This document shows positions 15,139-22,905 of a stretch of DNA of 64,000 nucleotides, one piece after another. The DNA is from a virus. The notes beneath the pieces are model-generated. The model worked only from the letters and a program-made list of their open reading frames with translations. It had not been told where the DNA came from and did no database searches. The stretch is taken from positions 1 to 64,000 of IMG/VR virus record IMGVR_UViG_3300036846_001176; one strand, 5' to 3'. The position numbers and the translations under genes are program-made. Within the stretch, counting starts at the first letter, position 1. Each line of letters starts with the position of its first letter.

Positions 15139-15481
15139 GGTGATGGCCGGCATCACCCAACGCATCGATGCCGGCGAACGGGTGAGCGTCATCGCCCGTG
15201 AGTTCACCGTCTCCCCACACCGGCTGCGCGACGTGGTGCACCGCTACCACCGCCGGCAGGCCTCCCGGGCAGCCCACGCCAGATACGACGCCCACCTCGC
15301 CCGCCTCCTGGTCGATCCGGAATACGCCAGGCCTTACGCCGAGGAGGACGACGTTGAGCGTGAGGAGCGAATGGCCAGGGCAAAGCAGGAGGCCGAGGCC
15401 AACGCAGAACGCCTGAAAGCCTACCGCGCCTATGCCGACGAGCACGATGGCCGAATGTGGGATCCGGCCTCGATCCGCTAG
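15089..15481 (+). CDS. helix-turn-helix protein with a coiled-coil tail, 130 aa
   Basis: Residues about 20-55, ITQRIDAGERVSVIAREFTV then SPHRLRDVVHRYHRR, look like a transposase/Hin-type HTH. From about residue 90 a charged Ala/Glu/Arg helix (EREERMARAKQEAEANAERL) forms a likely coiled coil. Unknown role; perhaps DNA packaging or regulation. Confidence 0.65.
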   Translation: MPDPAWWHQKTSRWTDEVMAGITQRIDAGERVSVIAREFTVSPHRLRDVVHRYHRRQASRAAHARYDAHLARLLVDPEYARPYAEEDDVEREERMARAKQEAEANAERLKAYRAYADEHDGRMWDPASIR

Positions 15482-15556
15482 ACCGTCATGGCCGACCTCA
15501 CACCCGCCTGTGCTAGCCTCGCCGTGACGTCCTGATCCGCTGAGAGGAGCTCCAGC

Positions 15557-16972
15557 ATGTCCGACCGTTCAGACCGAGGCCGCAGCCCCACCGCGCAAGC
15601 CGCCCTCGCCCCCGAAGTCTCGCCCGACGGCGCCCGCATCAACACCCCCACGGGCTGGCTCATCGATGCCGACGGCAATCGGTTCTCCTTGGTCCGCACC
15701 GCCGACAAAGGCATGCAGATCCGCATCAACGCGTTCGTGGATCAGATCACGCAGTACGTCCTCGCCCTGCAGATGCAGGACGGCACCTGCTACCAGGAAA
15801 CCTCGACCTCCGGCTGGTACGTCTACGGCGGCGCGCCAGGCAACTGGACCAGCAGCCCTGCACCCCCCGGCAGTGGCGCTGGGGGTGGCGGCGGTGGTGG
15901 CGGCGGTGGCCCCACCCCGCCAGTCTCCGGCGGCCTCACCGTGCGCAATGGCCGTGTCGTCGACGACAAGGGCAACGACGTGCACCTGCGTGGGCCAAAT
16001 CTCAGGTTCATGAATTGGCCGGACAACCAGAACTCGGTGATGATGCATCCGATCGCCGATCGGCAGCGTTGCCTGCCGGTGCTCGACACCCTGCCCGGCA
16101 TGAACGTCGTCAGGTTCGATGCCTTCGAAAGTATGACCCAGTTCGACGCCGCATCGCCGCAGAACATCATTCCCTACATCGATGCCATCGTGAACAACGG
16201 CGTGTTCTGCGAGGTCGAGTGCCACATCTATCCCACCCTGCTGCAGGGCGGCGACCTCGAGCGCGTCTGCGGCTGGTACTCGCAACTCGCCCGCCACTAC
16301 AAAGACAATCCGAAAGTCATCTGGGGCACGCAGAATGAACCCGGCGGCGGGCCGGATGGTGAAATCAACCGGATCTACGATGCTATCCGAAACGAGGGCA
16401 ATCAGAATTTGATCCTGATGTGCCCGGAAGGCGGATGGTCGTGGTCGAACATGAACCCGGTCAACTACCAGCGCCTGCGCAATGTCGCTTGGGATTTCCA
16501 CTACTACGGCTGGATCCCCAACTATTCCATGGACCCCGCCGTCAACGATCAGGTCCTGCTCGACAACTACAACGGCTCGCTGCGCTTCCAGTCGGCCGAC
16601 GGCAACATCCCGATGTTCGTCGGCGAATTCAGTCCATGCGGCTTCCAGAACTCGAACGCGATTTTCGTGGAAAACGCCTTCTGGATGGACCCCAACGGCC
16701 TCTTGGTCATCGATAGCGTCTACCGCGCGCCGTTCCTCTCGGGTTGGATGCAATGGTTCTGGAATACCCCGGAGACCTCGGCCAGCAACGGGATCGGATT
16801 TTTGCTGAAACCGGATGGCAATTACAACGGCAGCGCCGTTACCGATCACGGCGGCAAGCAGATGGTCGAAGCGCTCCGCCGCGGCTCGCCGGCGGCCGCC
16901 TCGGCTAGCGCCCAAAGCGACGCCAGCGCCGCCGCCGTCGATCAGCGCCAGACCCAGACCAGGGGCCGCTAA
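15557..16972 (+). CDS. glycoside hydrolase family 5 (cellulase-like)
   Basis: From about residue 130 the protein follows GH5: LRGPNLRFMNW, VVRFDAF, KVIWGTQNEPGGG with the acid/base Glu (about E261) in the NEP motif, WDFHYYGWIP, and MFVGEFSPCG with the nucleophile Glu (about E357), then WMQWFW. The N-terminal 110 residues are a separate beta module joined by a run of about ten Gly. The tail is Ala/Ser/Gln-rich. No signal peptide. GH5 enzymes cleave beta-1,4-glucans; a role in degrading host exopolysaccharide or cellulose is likely. Its place in the replication arm rather than the tail genes is unusual. GAGAGGAG precedes the start. Confidence 0.85.
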   Translation: MSDRSDRGRSPTAQAALAPEVSPDGARINTPTGWLIDADGNRFSLVRTADKGMQIRINAFVDQITQYVLALQMQDGTCYQETSTSGWYVYGGAPGNWTSSPAPPGSGAGGGGGGGGGGPTPPVSGGLTVRNGRVVDDKGNDVHLRGPNLRFMNWPDNQNSVMMHPIADRQRCLPVLDTLPGMNVVRFDAFESMTQFDAASPQNIIPYIDAIVNNGVFCEVECHIYPTLLQGGDLERVCGWYSQLARHYKDNPKVIWGTQNEPGGGPDGEINRIYDAIRNEGNQNLILMCPEGGWSWSNMNPVNYQRLRNVAWDFHYYGWIPNYSMDPAVNDQVLLDNYNGSLRFQSADGNIPMFVGEFSPCGFQNSNAIFVENAFWMDPNGLLVIDSVYRAPFLSGWMQWFWNTPETSASNGIGFLLKPDGNYNGSAVTDHGGKQMVEALRRGSPAAASASAQSDASAAAVDQRQTQTRGR

Positions 16973-16976
16973 GTCC

Positions 16977-17222
16977 TTGGCGCAAAAGTCTGACGAGGAA
17001 AAACCGGGGTCTGCTTGTTACGTTTGCGGACAGTCAAATGCCCACTTCGGCTATGGCCGTCCGCTCACGCCCTGGCCGGAAATCCGCTGGGTCTGTAGCA
17101 CCCATCGGACCGACATGGTCGTCATGATCGCACGCCGCCGACAGGGAGCTCCCGATGTTCCGCCCGCGCTCCCTGTTGCGTCGCCTCACCGACCGGCCGT
17201 TCGATCGCTCCATGGCCGGTAA
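16977..17222 (+). CDS. putative zinc-finger protein, 81 aa
   Basis: CYVCGQ and, 25 residues later, WVCSTH make a CxxC...CxxH site. The only start in frame before the first Cys pair is a TTG 4 nt after the GH5 stop, with AGGGG upstream. The C-terminus overlaps the next gene by 68 nt. The frame looks coding but the start is uncertain. Confidence 0.45.
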   Translation: MAQKSDEEKPGSACYVCGQSNAHFGYGRPLTPWPEIRWVCSTHRTDMVVMIARRRQGAPDVPPALPVASPHRPAVRSLHGR

Positions 17223-17409
17223 GCCACCCTTCACCGTCACCGTGACGCGCCAGGAGACCGGCGCGCGCGCCTCCGCCGAGTTCAGCGCCGACACCCTGCA
17301 GGGCGCGTTCGAGGCCGCGATCGGCGAGTGCCAGCGCATTGGCTGGCTGCAAGCCGAGCTGCTCTCACCGGAGCCGTCCGAGCAACCCAAGCCAAGGAAC
17401 CCGTCATGA
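17155..17409 (+). CDS. hypothetical protein, 84 aa
   Basis: Not recognised. Core FTVTVTRQETGARASAEFSA with DTLQGAFEAAIGE looks like a small beta-beta-alpha unit; a related pattern (FSVSVVGPDGAGATLVRHLD) occurs in 17695-18018, suggesting duplication. AGGGAG precedes the ATG. The stop overlaps the next gene as ATGA. Confidence 0.6.
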   Translation: MFRPRSLLRRLTDRPFDRSMAGKPPFTVTVTRQETGARASAEFSADTLQGAFEAAIGECQRIGWLQAELLSPEPSEQPKPRNPS

Positions 17410-17690
17410 GCGACCGCCCCGACCGTCCCGATCAGCCGACGCCCACGCCCACGCCGACGCCGACGTCCCCGCTCCCGCCTGGTCAGCGCCCGCCGGGCCA
17501 GGTCCCGCCGGGCCAGCCCCAGCCGGGCGAGCCCGGTCAGCCGCGTCGCGACGATCAGCCCGATCCGTCCGACGAACCCGTTCCCGTGCCCACCGAGCCG
17601 CCGGCGCCGACCCCGCCGCCGCCCGATCCCAACATCCCGCCGGCGCGCGAGGCGCCAGCGCCCGGCGAACCCCAGCCGCCCGCCGCCTGA
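17406..17690 (+). CDS. proline-rich low-complexity protein, 94 aa
   Basis: About half the residues are Pro, with PTPTPTPTP and PPGQ repeats and scattered acidic residues; intrinsically disordered. No domain. ATGA start overlap supports expression. Compare the Pro/Gly-rich protein at 34296-35006. Confidence 0.55.
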   Translation: MSDRPDRPDQPTPTPTPTPTSPLPPGQRPPGQVPPGQPQPGEPGQPRRDDQPDPSDEPVPVPTEPPAPTPPPPDPNIPPAREAPAPGEPQPPAA

Positions 17691-17694
17691 GCCC

Positions 17695-18018
17695 GTGGGC
17701 CGACTGACCGAGTATCTCCGGAGCCTCGATCCGGACACGCCGCCTGCGGCCTCCCCAGCCCCGGGAAACGCCATCCCATCCAATGAGATGACGTCCCAGG
17801 AGATGGAGAGGCCGCAGTTCAGCGTCTCGGTCGTCGGCCCCGACGGCGCCGGCGCCACCCTCGTCCGCCACCTCGACGCCGACACCGCCGGCCACTGGGC
17901 GCGGCGCGTCATGCGCTCGGTCGACGCCCAACTCGGCCTGATCGAATACATCCTGATCACCGACAGCGCCGGCCACTGCTCCTGGGCCTGGCACGCCCGC
18001 CGCGGCGTGCTGCCCTGA
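17695..18018 (+). CDS. hypothetical protein, 107 aa
   Basis: Not recognised. A disordered N-terminus of about 35 residues, then FSVSVVGPDGAGATLVRHLD and a helix (HWARRVMRSVDAQLG). Similar in layout to 17155-17409. GTG start 4 nt after the previous stop; its stop overlaps the next start (TGATG). Confidence 0.6.
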   Translation: MGRLTEYLRSLDPDTPPAASPAPGNAIPSNEMTSQEMERPQFSVSVVGPDGAGATLVRHLDADTAGHWARRVMRSVDAQLGLIEYILITDSAGHCSWAWHARRGVLP

Positions 18019-18176
18019 TGGCCGGCAAGCCCCCCTCGATTACCTGCCCGCGCTGCGGCCTGACCAGCTACCTCCCGATGGACATCGTCGAGGGCTACTG
18101 CGCCAGGTGCCACGCCTGGACCTCGCCACCCGCGGAAAGTTCCCGACGTCGGGAAGTTCTCCGCAGCCGGTCCTGA
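18018..18176 (+). CDS. small zinc-ribbon protein, 52 aa
   Basis: Two CxxC pairs 17 residues apart, ITCPRCGLTSYLPMD and GYCARCHAW, give a compact zinc ribbon, followed by an Arg/Ser-rich tail. The ATG overlaps the previous stop (TGATG). Small zinc ribbons of this type are frequent in this phage; the role is unknown. Confidence 0.7.
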   Translation: MAGKPPSITCPRCGLTSYLPMDIVEGYCARCHAWTSPPAESSRRREVLRSRS

Positions 18177-18182
18177 CCACCC

Positions 18183-18704
18183 ATGGCCAGCAGGATGGCC
18201 GAGCCCGATCGCAAGCGCCTCGCGCAGCTGCTCGGCATGGTCGGTAGCACCCAGGACGGCGAGGCCCTCAACGCCGCCCGCCTCGCCCACCGCATGGTGC
18301 AGCGCCTCAACCTGTCATGGGCCGATGTCCTCGATCCGCCGCCGCCGGTCTCCACCGCGGTTGACCTGGAGAGCTACAATCGCGGTCTCGCGCAGGGCTA
18401 CCAGCGCGGCCTCGAGGCCGGCCTGCAGGCGTGGCGCATGTCGGCCAAGCCACCCGGCCCACACCAGGCATGGGGCGCGCGGCCGCCGCCTCCACCGGAG
18501 CCGGAGGTGCCGGAGCAGCAGCCCTGGCAGCGCGAGGCCAGCGAGTTGCTCGAGGCGTTCCCGTTCCCGCTCACGCTCACCCGCTGGGAGCGCGAGTTCC
18601 TCGGTGCCATCGAAGCCCGTGCCTACCCGCTTACTCCGAAGCAGCAGGCACGGATGGCCGAGATCCGCGAGAAGTGCGCGCGCGCTTCACCGGTCGGCGG
18701 CTGA
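18183..18704 (+). CDS. DUF2786-like phage protein, 173 aa
   Basis: Residues about 10-48 (RLAQLLGMVGSTQDGEALNA, then ARLAHRMVQRLNLSWADVL) match the N-terminal pattern of a family common in rhizobial genomes and phages, related to DUF2786. A Tyr/Gly helix (YNRGLAQGYQRGLEAGLQAW), a Pro-rich linker and a helical end follow. Function unknown. The last 74 nt overlap the convergent VRR-NUC gene. Confidence 0.65.
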   Translation: MASRMAEPDRKRLAQLLGMVGSTQDGEALNAARLAHRMVQRLNLSWADVLDPPPPVSTAVDLESYNRGLAQGYQRGLEAGLQAWRMSAKPPGPHQAWGARPPPPPEPEVPEQQPWQREASELLEAFPFPLTLTRWEREFLGAIEARAYPLTPKQQARMAEIREKCARASPVGG

Positions 18705-19128
18705 ACTCGAACGTCGCCTGTTGCGGTGGAAACTCCCTCAGCGTGTGCGGGATCTTCTCCGCTTCGACCACGTCCCAGAACTCGCGCGGGTTGCGCACTA
18801 CGCTCACCGTGTGACCCATCTCGATCAGCCGCGCATGCATCGCGGGCTGCGCGCCTGTGAGGTCGGTGCGCAGGTGCCATAGCGTCCGTTCGAGTTTGAC
18901 CTCGATCCAGTGCAGCCGCGCCGTCGGCAACACCAGCAGCAGATCCGGCAGCCCTTCGACCAGCCCCATCCGGGTGATCAACCGCAGCGTCTCCGGCGTG
19001 CGATAGCTGCCGTTGCCGGTCATCGCCAGGATCGCGTGTTCCGGCTTCACATGCCCGGCGAACAGCTCCACCAGGTAGATCTGCAGCCGGGTCTCGTACT
19101 GGTTGCGCCGGGGCGGCGCGGTGTTCAC
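18631..19128 (-). CDS. VRR-NUC nuclease
   Basis: GLVEGLPDLLLVLPTARLHW followed by IEVKLE, then Gln (GAQPAMHARLIEMGHTVSVV) and FWDVVE is the VRR-NUC pattern: GxPD, ExK, Q...H...G of a PD-(D/E)XK nuclease (catalytic Asp about 62, Glu/Lys about 76-78). Phage members are Holliday-junction or flap-type nucleases. The GTG start overlaps the stop of the upstream regulator gene by 4 nt, so the two are one operon. It converges with 18183-18704. Confidence 0.85.
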   Translation of the reverse strand: MNTAPPRRNQYETRLQIYLVELFAGHVKPEHAILAMTGNGSYRTPETLRLITRMGLVEGLPDLLLVLPTARLHWIEVKLERTLWHLRTDLTGAQPAMHARLIEMGHTVSVVRNPREFWDVVEAEKIPHTLREFPPQQATFEFSRRPVKRARTSRGSRPSVPAASE

Positions 19129-19490
19129 GCCGCCTTCGCCTTGCGCTTGCGCCGCGGCCGGCTGTTCTTCGAGCCACGCGGCCGGCCAGGCCCGCGCCGG
19201 CCGGGGAAGCTGAAGGTCTCGCCGCGCCGGTGCGCCTGCGCCCGCTCGACCAGCGACGCCAGATGCTGCAGCGTGTCCATCTTCGGCCGCCACTCCGGAT
19301 CGGTCAGCTTCAAGAGGCTGTTCTTGTGCACACCGCTGACCTGCTCGAGCATGCCAAGCGTGTAGCCGTGCTTGTTGCGCAGGAAGGTCGCCGCCCGGCG
19401 GATCTCGTCGAGCAGCGTGAGGCCACGGTCGACATAGGCCTCGATCCGGTGGCTGAATGAGGGTGGGCTCAAGGTCGCCGTCGTATCCAT
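19125..19490 (-). CDS. HTH protein with AT-hook
   Basis: An N-terminal HTH of Cro/CI type (YTLGMLEQVSGVHKNSLLKL) and, after a helix, GRRGPGRPRGSKN, a classical AT-hook, with a Lys/Arg tail. The start at 19490 is preferred (GTG at 19496 is an alternative). It faces gene 19549 across a 50-bp gap, which is where a regulator would bind to control itself and its divergent neighbour. Confidence 0.7.
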   Translation of the reverse strand: MDTTATLSPPSFSHRIEAYVDRGLTLLDEIRRAATFLRNKHGYTLGMLEQVSGVHKNSLLKLTDPEWRPKMDTLQHLASLVERAQAHRRGETFSFPGRRGPGRPRGSKNSRPRRKRKAKAA

Positions 19491-19548
19491 GACCACGGGG
19501 ATGTAAGGAGTATCGGGTGCTTTGTCGATTGTGACTGTTACCTAAACG

Positions 19549-20034
19549 ATGGCCGCCTACCGTCGCAAACCGGTGCGGGCCGCGAGGGCCGAGCTGGTCT
19601 GGCGCGATGGGCGATGTATTGCCACCGTTCCGACGGTCGGGCCGACGCCCGAAAGGCTCGCCAAGGGCGACGTGGTCGGCCGGCGTGCGTTGCAGCGGAA
19701 CGTGATCGAGGAGATCGGCGACGCCGGCGAGCTCGGCGAGGACGTCGCTCAACTCGCCGCGGCGGCTGAGTGGTTCACCACGCAGGCGCACTTGGCACAG
19801 GTGCGTGGGCGGATGGTCTATTCGCAGTTGGTGACGGAACTGCCGACCAGTGCTTCGGCCGAGAAGGTGCGCGCACGCCAACTTCTAGCGCGGGCGTGCG
19901 GGGTGCTTGGGCATGATGCGTGGAGCATTTTGTCTGATACGCTGGTGTGGGACAGCCCGATCCGTGGCCCCGAGCGGCGGGCCATGTTTCGCATGGCGCT
20001 GCGCGCGCTCAGCAAGGCGTTGACGGCCACCTGA
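19549..20034 (+). CDS. hypothetical protein, 161 aa
   Basis: Not recognised. A basic start (MAAYRRKPVRAARAEL), then helices (AQLAAAAEWFTTQAHLAQVR, SAEKVRARQLLARACGVLGH). The only rightward gene between the VRR-NUC operon and the repeat R3; divergent from the AT-hook regulator. Confidence 0.6.
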   Translation: MAAYRRKPVRAARAELVWRDGRCIATVPTVGPTPERLAKGDVVGRRALQRNVIEEIGDAGELGEDVAQLAAAAEWFTTQAHLAQVRGRMVYSQLVTELPTSASAEKVRARQLLARACGVLGHDAWSILSDTLVWDSPIRGPERRAMFRMALRALSKALTAT

Positions 20035-20040
20035 AAACGC

Positions 20041-20584
20041 TGCACATATTGTTGTGCTAGGCTCGTCTAGGCATGTCCTGGCTCGGCAAGGCGTGGCAGG
20101 GCAGGCAGCGCACGGCGGGGCTTGGCCCGGCAACGCAGGGCTCGGCATGGCAGGCACGGCTAGGCTCGGCATGTCAGGGCGCGCCTAGGCATGGCGGGGC
20201 AGGCGGGGCTGGGCTCGGCGAGGCACGTCGCGGCGAGGCTGGGCTCGGCAGGCACGGTTAGGCTTGCCACGGCCAGCCGCGGCACGGCACGGCAGGCTAG
20301 GCTCGGCAACGCGAGGCGCGACGAGGCGCGGCATGGCAGGCGAGGCTTGGCGTGGCTAGGCGCGACAGGGCCCGGCACGGCAGGCTAGGCGCGCCAAGGC
20401 AAGGCAGGGCGCGGCGTGCCCAGGCTCGGCTAGGCAAGGCAGGCGCGCCCTGGCACGGCAAGGCGCGGCGCGCCCAGGCTCGGCTAGGCAGGCAAGGCTT
20501 GGCCTGGCACGACGGGGCTGGGCGCGGCATGGCAGGGCACGGCCGGCACAGCGTTTCGGCAACGGTTCACCGGTCCGGAAACGC
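20041..20584 (+). repeat. GGC-pentamer element R3
   Basis: Palindrome TGCACA...TTGTGC (20041-20057), about 480 bp of degenerate (NNGGC)n with variable NN, then a terminal hairpin GCGTTTC/GGAAACGC (20551-20584) with the conserved loop GCAACGGTTCACCGG. The 5-bp phase is not a multiple of three, so all frames read as low-complexity Ala/Arg/Gly/Pro peptides; none is a credible gene. Confidence 0.75.
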
Positions 20585-20634
20585 AAAAAACCCCCAGCCA
20601 GTCCAGGGGTTCGTTAACCTGGACTAGCTGGGGG
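20585..20634 (-). terminator. strong rho-independent terminator
   Basis: Minus strand stem CCCCCAGCTAGTCCAGG/CCTGGACTGGCTGGGGG, 17 bp with one G-U pair, followed by TTTTTT. It ends the structured RNA transcribed from P4. Confidence 0.9.
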
Positions 20635-21306
20635 TGAGTTACGGCAGGCACGATGCCTGCCGAGCCATACGGGCGAGATTTTGGGGGTCTCACCGCATGG
20701 CATGGGAATTCGGTTGAGGTTCTGGCGAAGGCCGGGAGGCACTGTATCCTCAAGTCCGGGCGACGCCTCGTCTGCCTGCCGTGAGTTCCCTCACAAGGCA
20801 GAGCCTCTAGCCGCACCGCCCCATCTGGCGACGCCCACAGCCGTGGGCGAAGCTCAAACTGGCAGCCCCCCACAGGCCAAAGGCAGGGGTTGTGTCATTT
20901 GCCTGCCGTGAAGCAGGCGTGGCTTGACGCTGGGAGCGATGCGACATCGAGCAACTCGCCGACTGGATGGGCCAAAAGCGCACCCACCGGCACCACGTGA
21001 CTGGCATCGGTCCCTAGATCACAAGGATAGGGCTCTGCCGGGTGGTCGTGGCATCAGCTTGCTGCGAGCCTGCCCATAGTCGAAGCCGTGGGCAGGGATC
21101 GTTCGAGGGTTTAGGCAGGATGGTGGCAGCCACCCATTAGTGCCTGGTTCGCGCCGCTTAGGCTTGCCACGGCTATGCGAAATTCCTTTTGGTTTCCTCC
21201 CTCGACGGGATCCGATCAAGTCACCGGGCAACCGGGCCCGGAGCATCTTATCGCGGCGAAGGCCGCTATCGCCACTGACGGGAGCGAAGACGTCCGCTTG
21301 ATCACT
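20635..21306 (-). ncRNA. putative structured non-coding RNA, about 0.7 kb
   Basis: A 670-nt stretch with no credible gene, bounded by promoter P4 and a strong terminator on the same strand. It folds into many local hairpins: CCTGCCCA/TGGGCAGG (21069-21096), GGTGG/CCACC (21122-21134), GCCTGC/GCAGGC (20901-20918), CGCCCAC/GTGGGCG (20832-20849), CTGCCT+GTGAG/CTCAC+AGGCAG (20772-20801) capped by a GGAA tetraloop on the minus strand, and GGCAGGCA/TGCCTGCC (20643-20661). A GNRA cap on this strand supports leftward transcription. Not tmRNA, RNase P or a recognised intron by eye. Confidence 0.6.
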
Positions 21307-21312
21307 ACGGGA

Positions 21313-21343
21313 CTGATATGGTTATCCGTCCCGCAGTCATCAA
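21313..21343 (-). promoter_or_regulatory. leftward promoter P4 (drives ncRNA)
   Basis: Minus strand TTGATG, 19-bp spacer ending GGATAACCA, TATCAG. Expected start near 21306, directly before the structured region. No start codon with a ribosome site follows it. Confidence 0.65.
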
Positions 21344-21367
21344 GTGTATTCCGTAACAAAAATGCGG

Positions 21368-21964
21368 CTACAGCTCTGCAAAGTGCTGTACCGATTGCTC
21401 GGGATGGCCGAATGGGTTGAACACCATTCGCACCCCGAGCGGCTCGGCGAGGAATTCAAACGTCGCCGAGCCCGGCATGTGCCGGAGGTCGTGCAGGTTG
21501 AGAAACGCAAGGGTCAGCTTGCGCGCCATGTGCAGCAGGTCCCCCGTGGTCACACGTGGCAGCCGATCGGGTTCGTCTGCCGTCATCGGATCGTCCTGGG
21601 GCTCAACGAGCCCGGAGGACAGTGCATGTCTGCTTGTCCAGTTGGCGCCCCATGGGCGCGGCTGGAACGAAATGGTGGCAGCGCCGGCGTCGCGGAATGT
21701 GACGATCGCGCGCTGGCTGTCGGCTACGCGGGCAAATGCCGCGAGGATGGCTAGGCCGAGGTCAATCGCCTCGGTGTAGGCTTTGGGCTTTGGCTTCGCT
21801 TTGCGGAGCCGGTCGTAGTGCATCGGCATGCGGAGGGCGAGCAGTGCTCGCTCATGTGCCGCCCACAGCGCGTTCATGGGCCGGTTCGTCACCGGCAGTG
21901 CGTTGTGGAACTGCTTGGTCTCCTGCAATGCATCAACGATGCGCTCGACATGAGGGTTTGGCAT
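21368..21964 (-). CDS. hypothetical protein, 198 aa
   Basis: Not recognised. Helical N-terminal half (RIVDALQETKQFHNALPVTN, AHERALLALRMPMHYDRLRK), a Lys-rich KAKPKPKAY linker, then an alpha/beta C-terminal half (ATISFQPRPWGANW, FEFLAEPLGVRMVFNPFG). Start 21964 fits leader I. Last protein gene before the ncRNA promoter. Confidence 0.7.
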   Translation of the reverse strand: MPNPHVERIVDALQETKQFHNALPVTNRPMNALWAAHERALLALRMPMHYDRLRKAKPKPKAYTEAIDLGLAILAAFARVADSQRAIVTFRDAGAATISFQPRPWGANWTSRHALSSGLVEPQDDPMTADEPDRLPRVTTGDLLHMARKLTLAFLNLHDLRHMPGSATFEFLAEPLGVRMVFNPFGHPEQSVQHFAEL

Positions 21965-21971
21965 GGATCTG

Positions 21972-22030
21972 CCTTTCGCGCCCAATGGCAGGGGCGTTCT
22001 CTGCCCCACGCCATTATGACGTGGGAAAGG
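21972..22030 (-). ncRNA. three-way-junction leader I
   Basis: Closing stem CCTTTC-type (GAAAGG 3' strand, 21972-21977 with 22025-22030), hairpin A CCACG/CGTGG, GGCAGAGA, hairpin B CGCCCC/GGGCG with loop TGCCAT. GAAAGG is 7 nt from the ATG of 21368-21964. Confidence 0.75.
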
Positions 22031-22474
22031 TCAGGGTCGTTTTTCGGTCCAGGTCTTGAACTCGCGGAGCTGCTCGGGATCGAGCCAGTCCCAGCGTCCC
22101 TCGAAGCGGATCGCGCGGTCGTCGATCGTCAGGAAGGCGGGAGGTTTCTGGTTGGTAAACTCCAGGAGAATGAGATCTGCCCGGCGTGCGTGCAGCAGCC
22201 GCAGGAACGGTGAAGCTTCGCTCGGAAAATCGGTAATTTGCCAGCCTTCCTGGAAGGCGTGTCCACCGATCCAGACTGCCATTTCTTTGATGCTGTCCGG
22301 GTCTTTCGAGCGTGAGCTGTAAACGACCAGGCGGAAGTGCTTGCCGGCCTTGTGGGCCCAATCGAGAAACCCTGGCGTCACGGTGCCGTAGAGCTCGCCG
22401 TTCTGCCAGCCTCGCTCATAGCTGTGGATTACGCCATCAAAGTCGAGACAGATGACCGGACGATCGCTTGGCAT
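22031..22474 (-). CDS. HAD-superfamily phosphatase-like protein, 147 aa
   Basis: VICLDFDGVIHSY at residues 6-18 is HAD motif I (DxDG); FRLVVYSSRS gives motif II; FLTIDDRAIRF gives motif IV (DD). Short HAD proteins of this type in phages act as nucleotide or polynucleotide phosphatases. No cap domain. The leader (22481-22503) keeps AAAGGC and a CCGT/ACGG hairpin but not the full junction. Element R4 lies just upstream. Confidence 0.75.
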   Translation of the reverse strand: MPSDRPVICLDFDGVIHSYERGWQNGELYGTVTPGFLDWAHKAGKHFRLVVYSSRSKDPDSIKEMAVWIGGHAFQEGWQITDFPSEASPFLRLLHARRADLILLEFTNQKPPAFLTIDDRAIRFEGRWDWLDPEQLREFKTWTEKRP

Positions 22475-22513
22475 GGCGTGGCCTTTCGTGCCGTTGACGG
22501 ACGATGAAAACAC

Positions 22514-22683
22514 TGCACATTATCTTGGACCAGGCTCGGCATGGCAAGTTCCGGCTCGGCGTGGCAGGGAGTGGCCCGGCTAGGCACGGCAGGCGTGGCG
22601 GGGCCTGGCTCGTCCGGGCAAGGCACGGCGTGGCGCGGCCGGCACGGCAAGCCCCGCGGCAACGGTTCACCGGCCGCGGGGCA
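22514..22683 (+). repeat. GGC-pentamer element R4
   Basis: Starts TGCACATTATC..., about 130 bp of (NNGGC)n, then hairpin GCCCCGCGG/CCGCGGGGC (22652-22683) with the conserved loop. Directly follows the stop of 22690-22899 on the minus strand. GAAAAC precedes the first palindrome arm, as in R3. Confidence 0.75.
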
Positions 22684-22689
22684 CCTCCC

Positions 22690-22899
22690 TTAGAACGCTA
22701 GCAGCAGCAACTGCTCGGCGCCGTACACGGAACGTTGGCCACACGCCTCGCACTTGTAGCGCTCGGCATCCGGTTCACAACCTTCCGCGTCGGCGCCGCA
22801 ATCGATGCAAAAACCTGGATTGTCCAGGTCCAGCAAACCTTGCTCAGCCGCCTGCTGGACGCGTTCCTGGGTCAGGCTCGGGTGGAGTTTCAGTGCCAT
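22690..22899 (-). CDS. zinc-ribbon protein, 69 aa
   Basis: FCIDCGADAEGCEPDAERYK followed by CEACGQR forms a zinc ribbon with an extra Cys, as in DksA/TraR-type fingers. The N-terminal 25 residues are a helix (SLTQERVQQAAEQGLLDLDN). A small DksA/TraR-like regulator is possible. Preceded by leader J. Confidence 0.7.
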   Translation of the reverse strand: MALKLHPSLTQERVQQAAEQGLLDLDNPGFCIDCGADAEGCEPDAERYKCEACGQRSVYGAEQLLLLAF

Positions 22900-22905
22900 G
22901 TGGTG

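Noticed and set aside
14510-15500. Repeated GATGGCCGA string, about seven times
   Set aside because: Irregular spacing and compatible with common codons (MetAlaAsp/Glu) and GC-rich word bias; not distinguished from chance.
20041-20584. Open frames in all six frames across the pentamer arrays (also 30008-30976)
   Set aside because: The 5-bp repeat lacks stops in most frames by composition and gives only Ala/Arg/Gly/Pro/Cys low complexity; there is no ribosome site and no domain.
20740-20770. Resemblance to the RNase P conserved region (AGTCCGGGC)
   Set aside because: Only a short string matches, on the strand opposite to the likely transcript, and the other conserved regions of RNase P are not found.
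21019-21246. A 75-codon leftward frame inside the putative ncRNA
   Set aside because: No Shine-Dalgarno, unusual composition, and the sequence is better explained by perfect hairpins.
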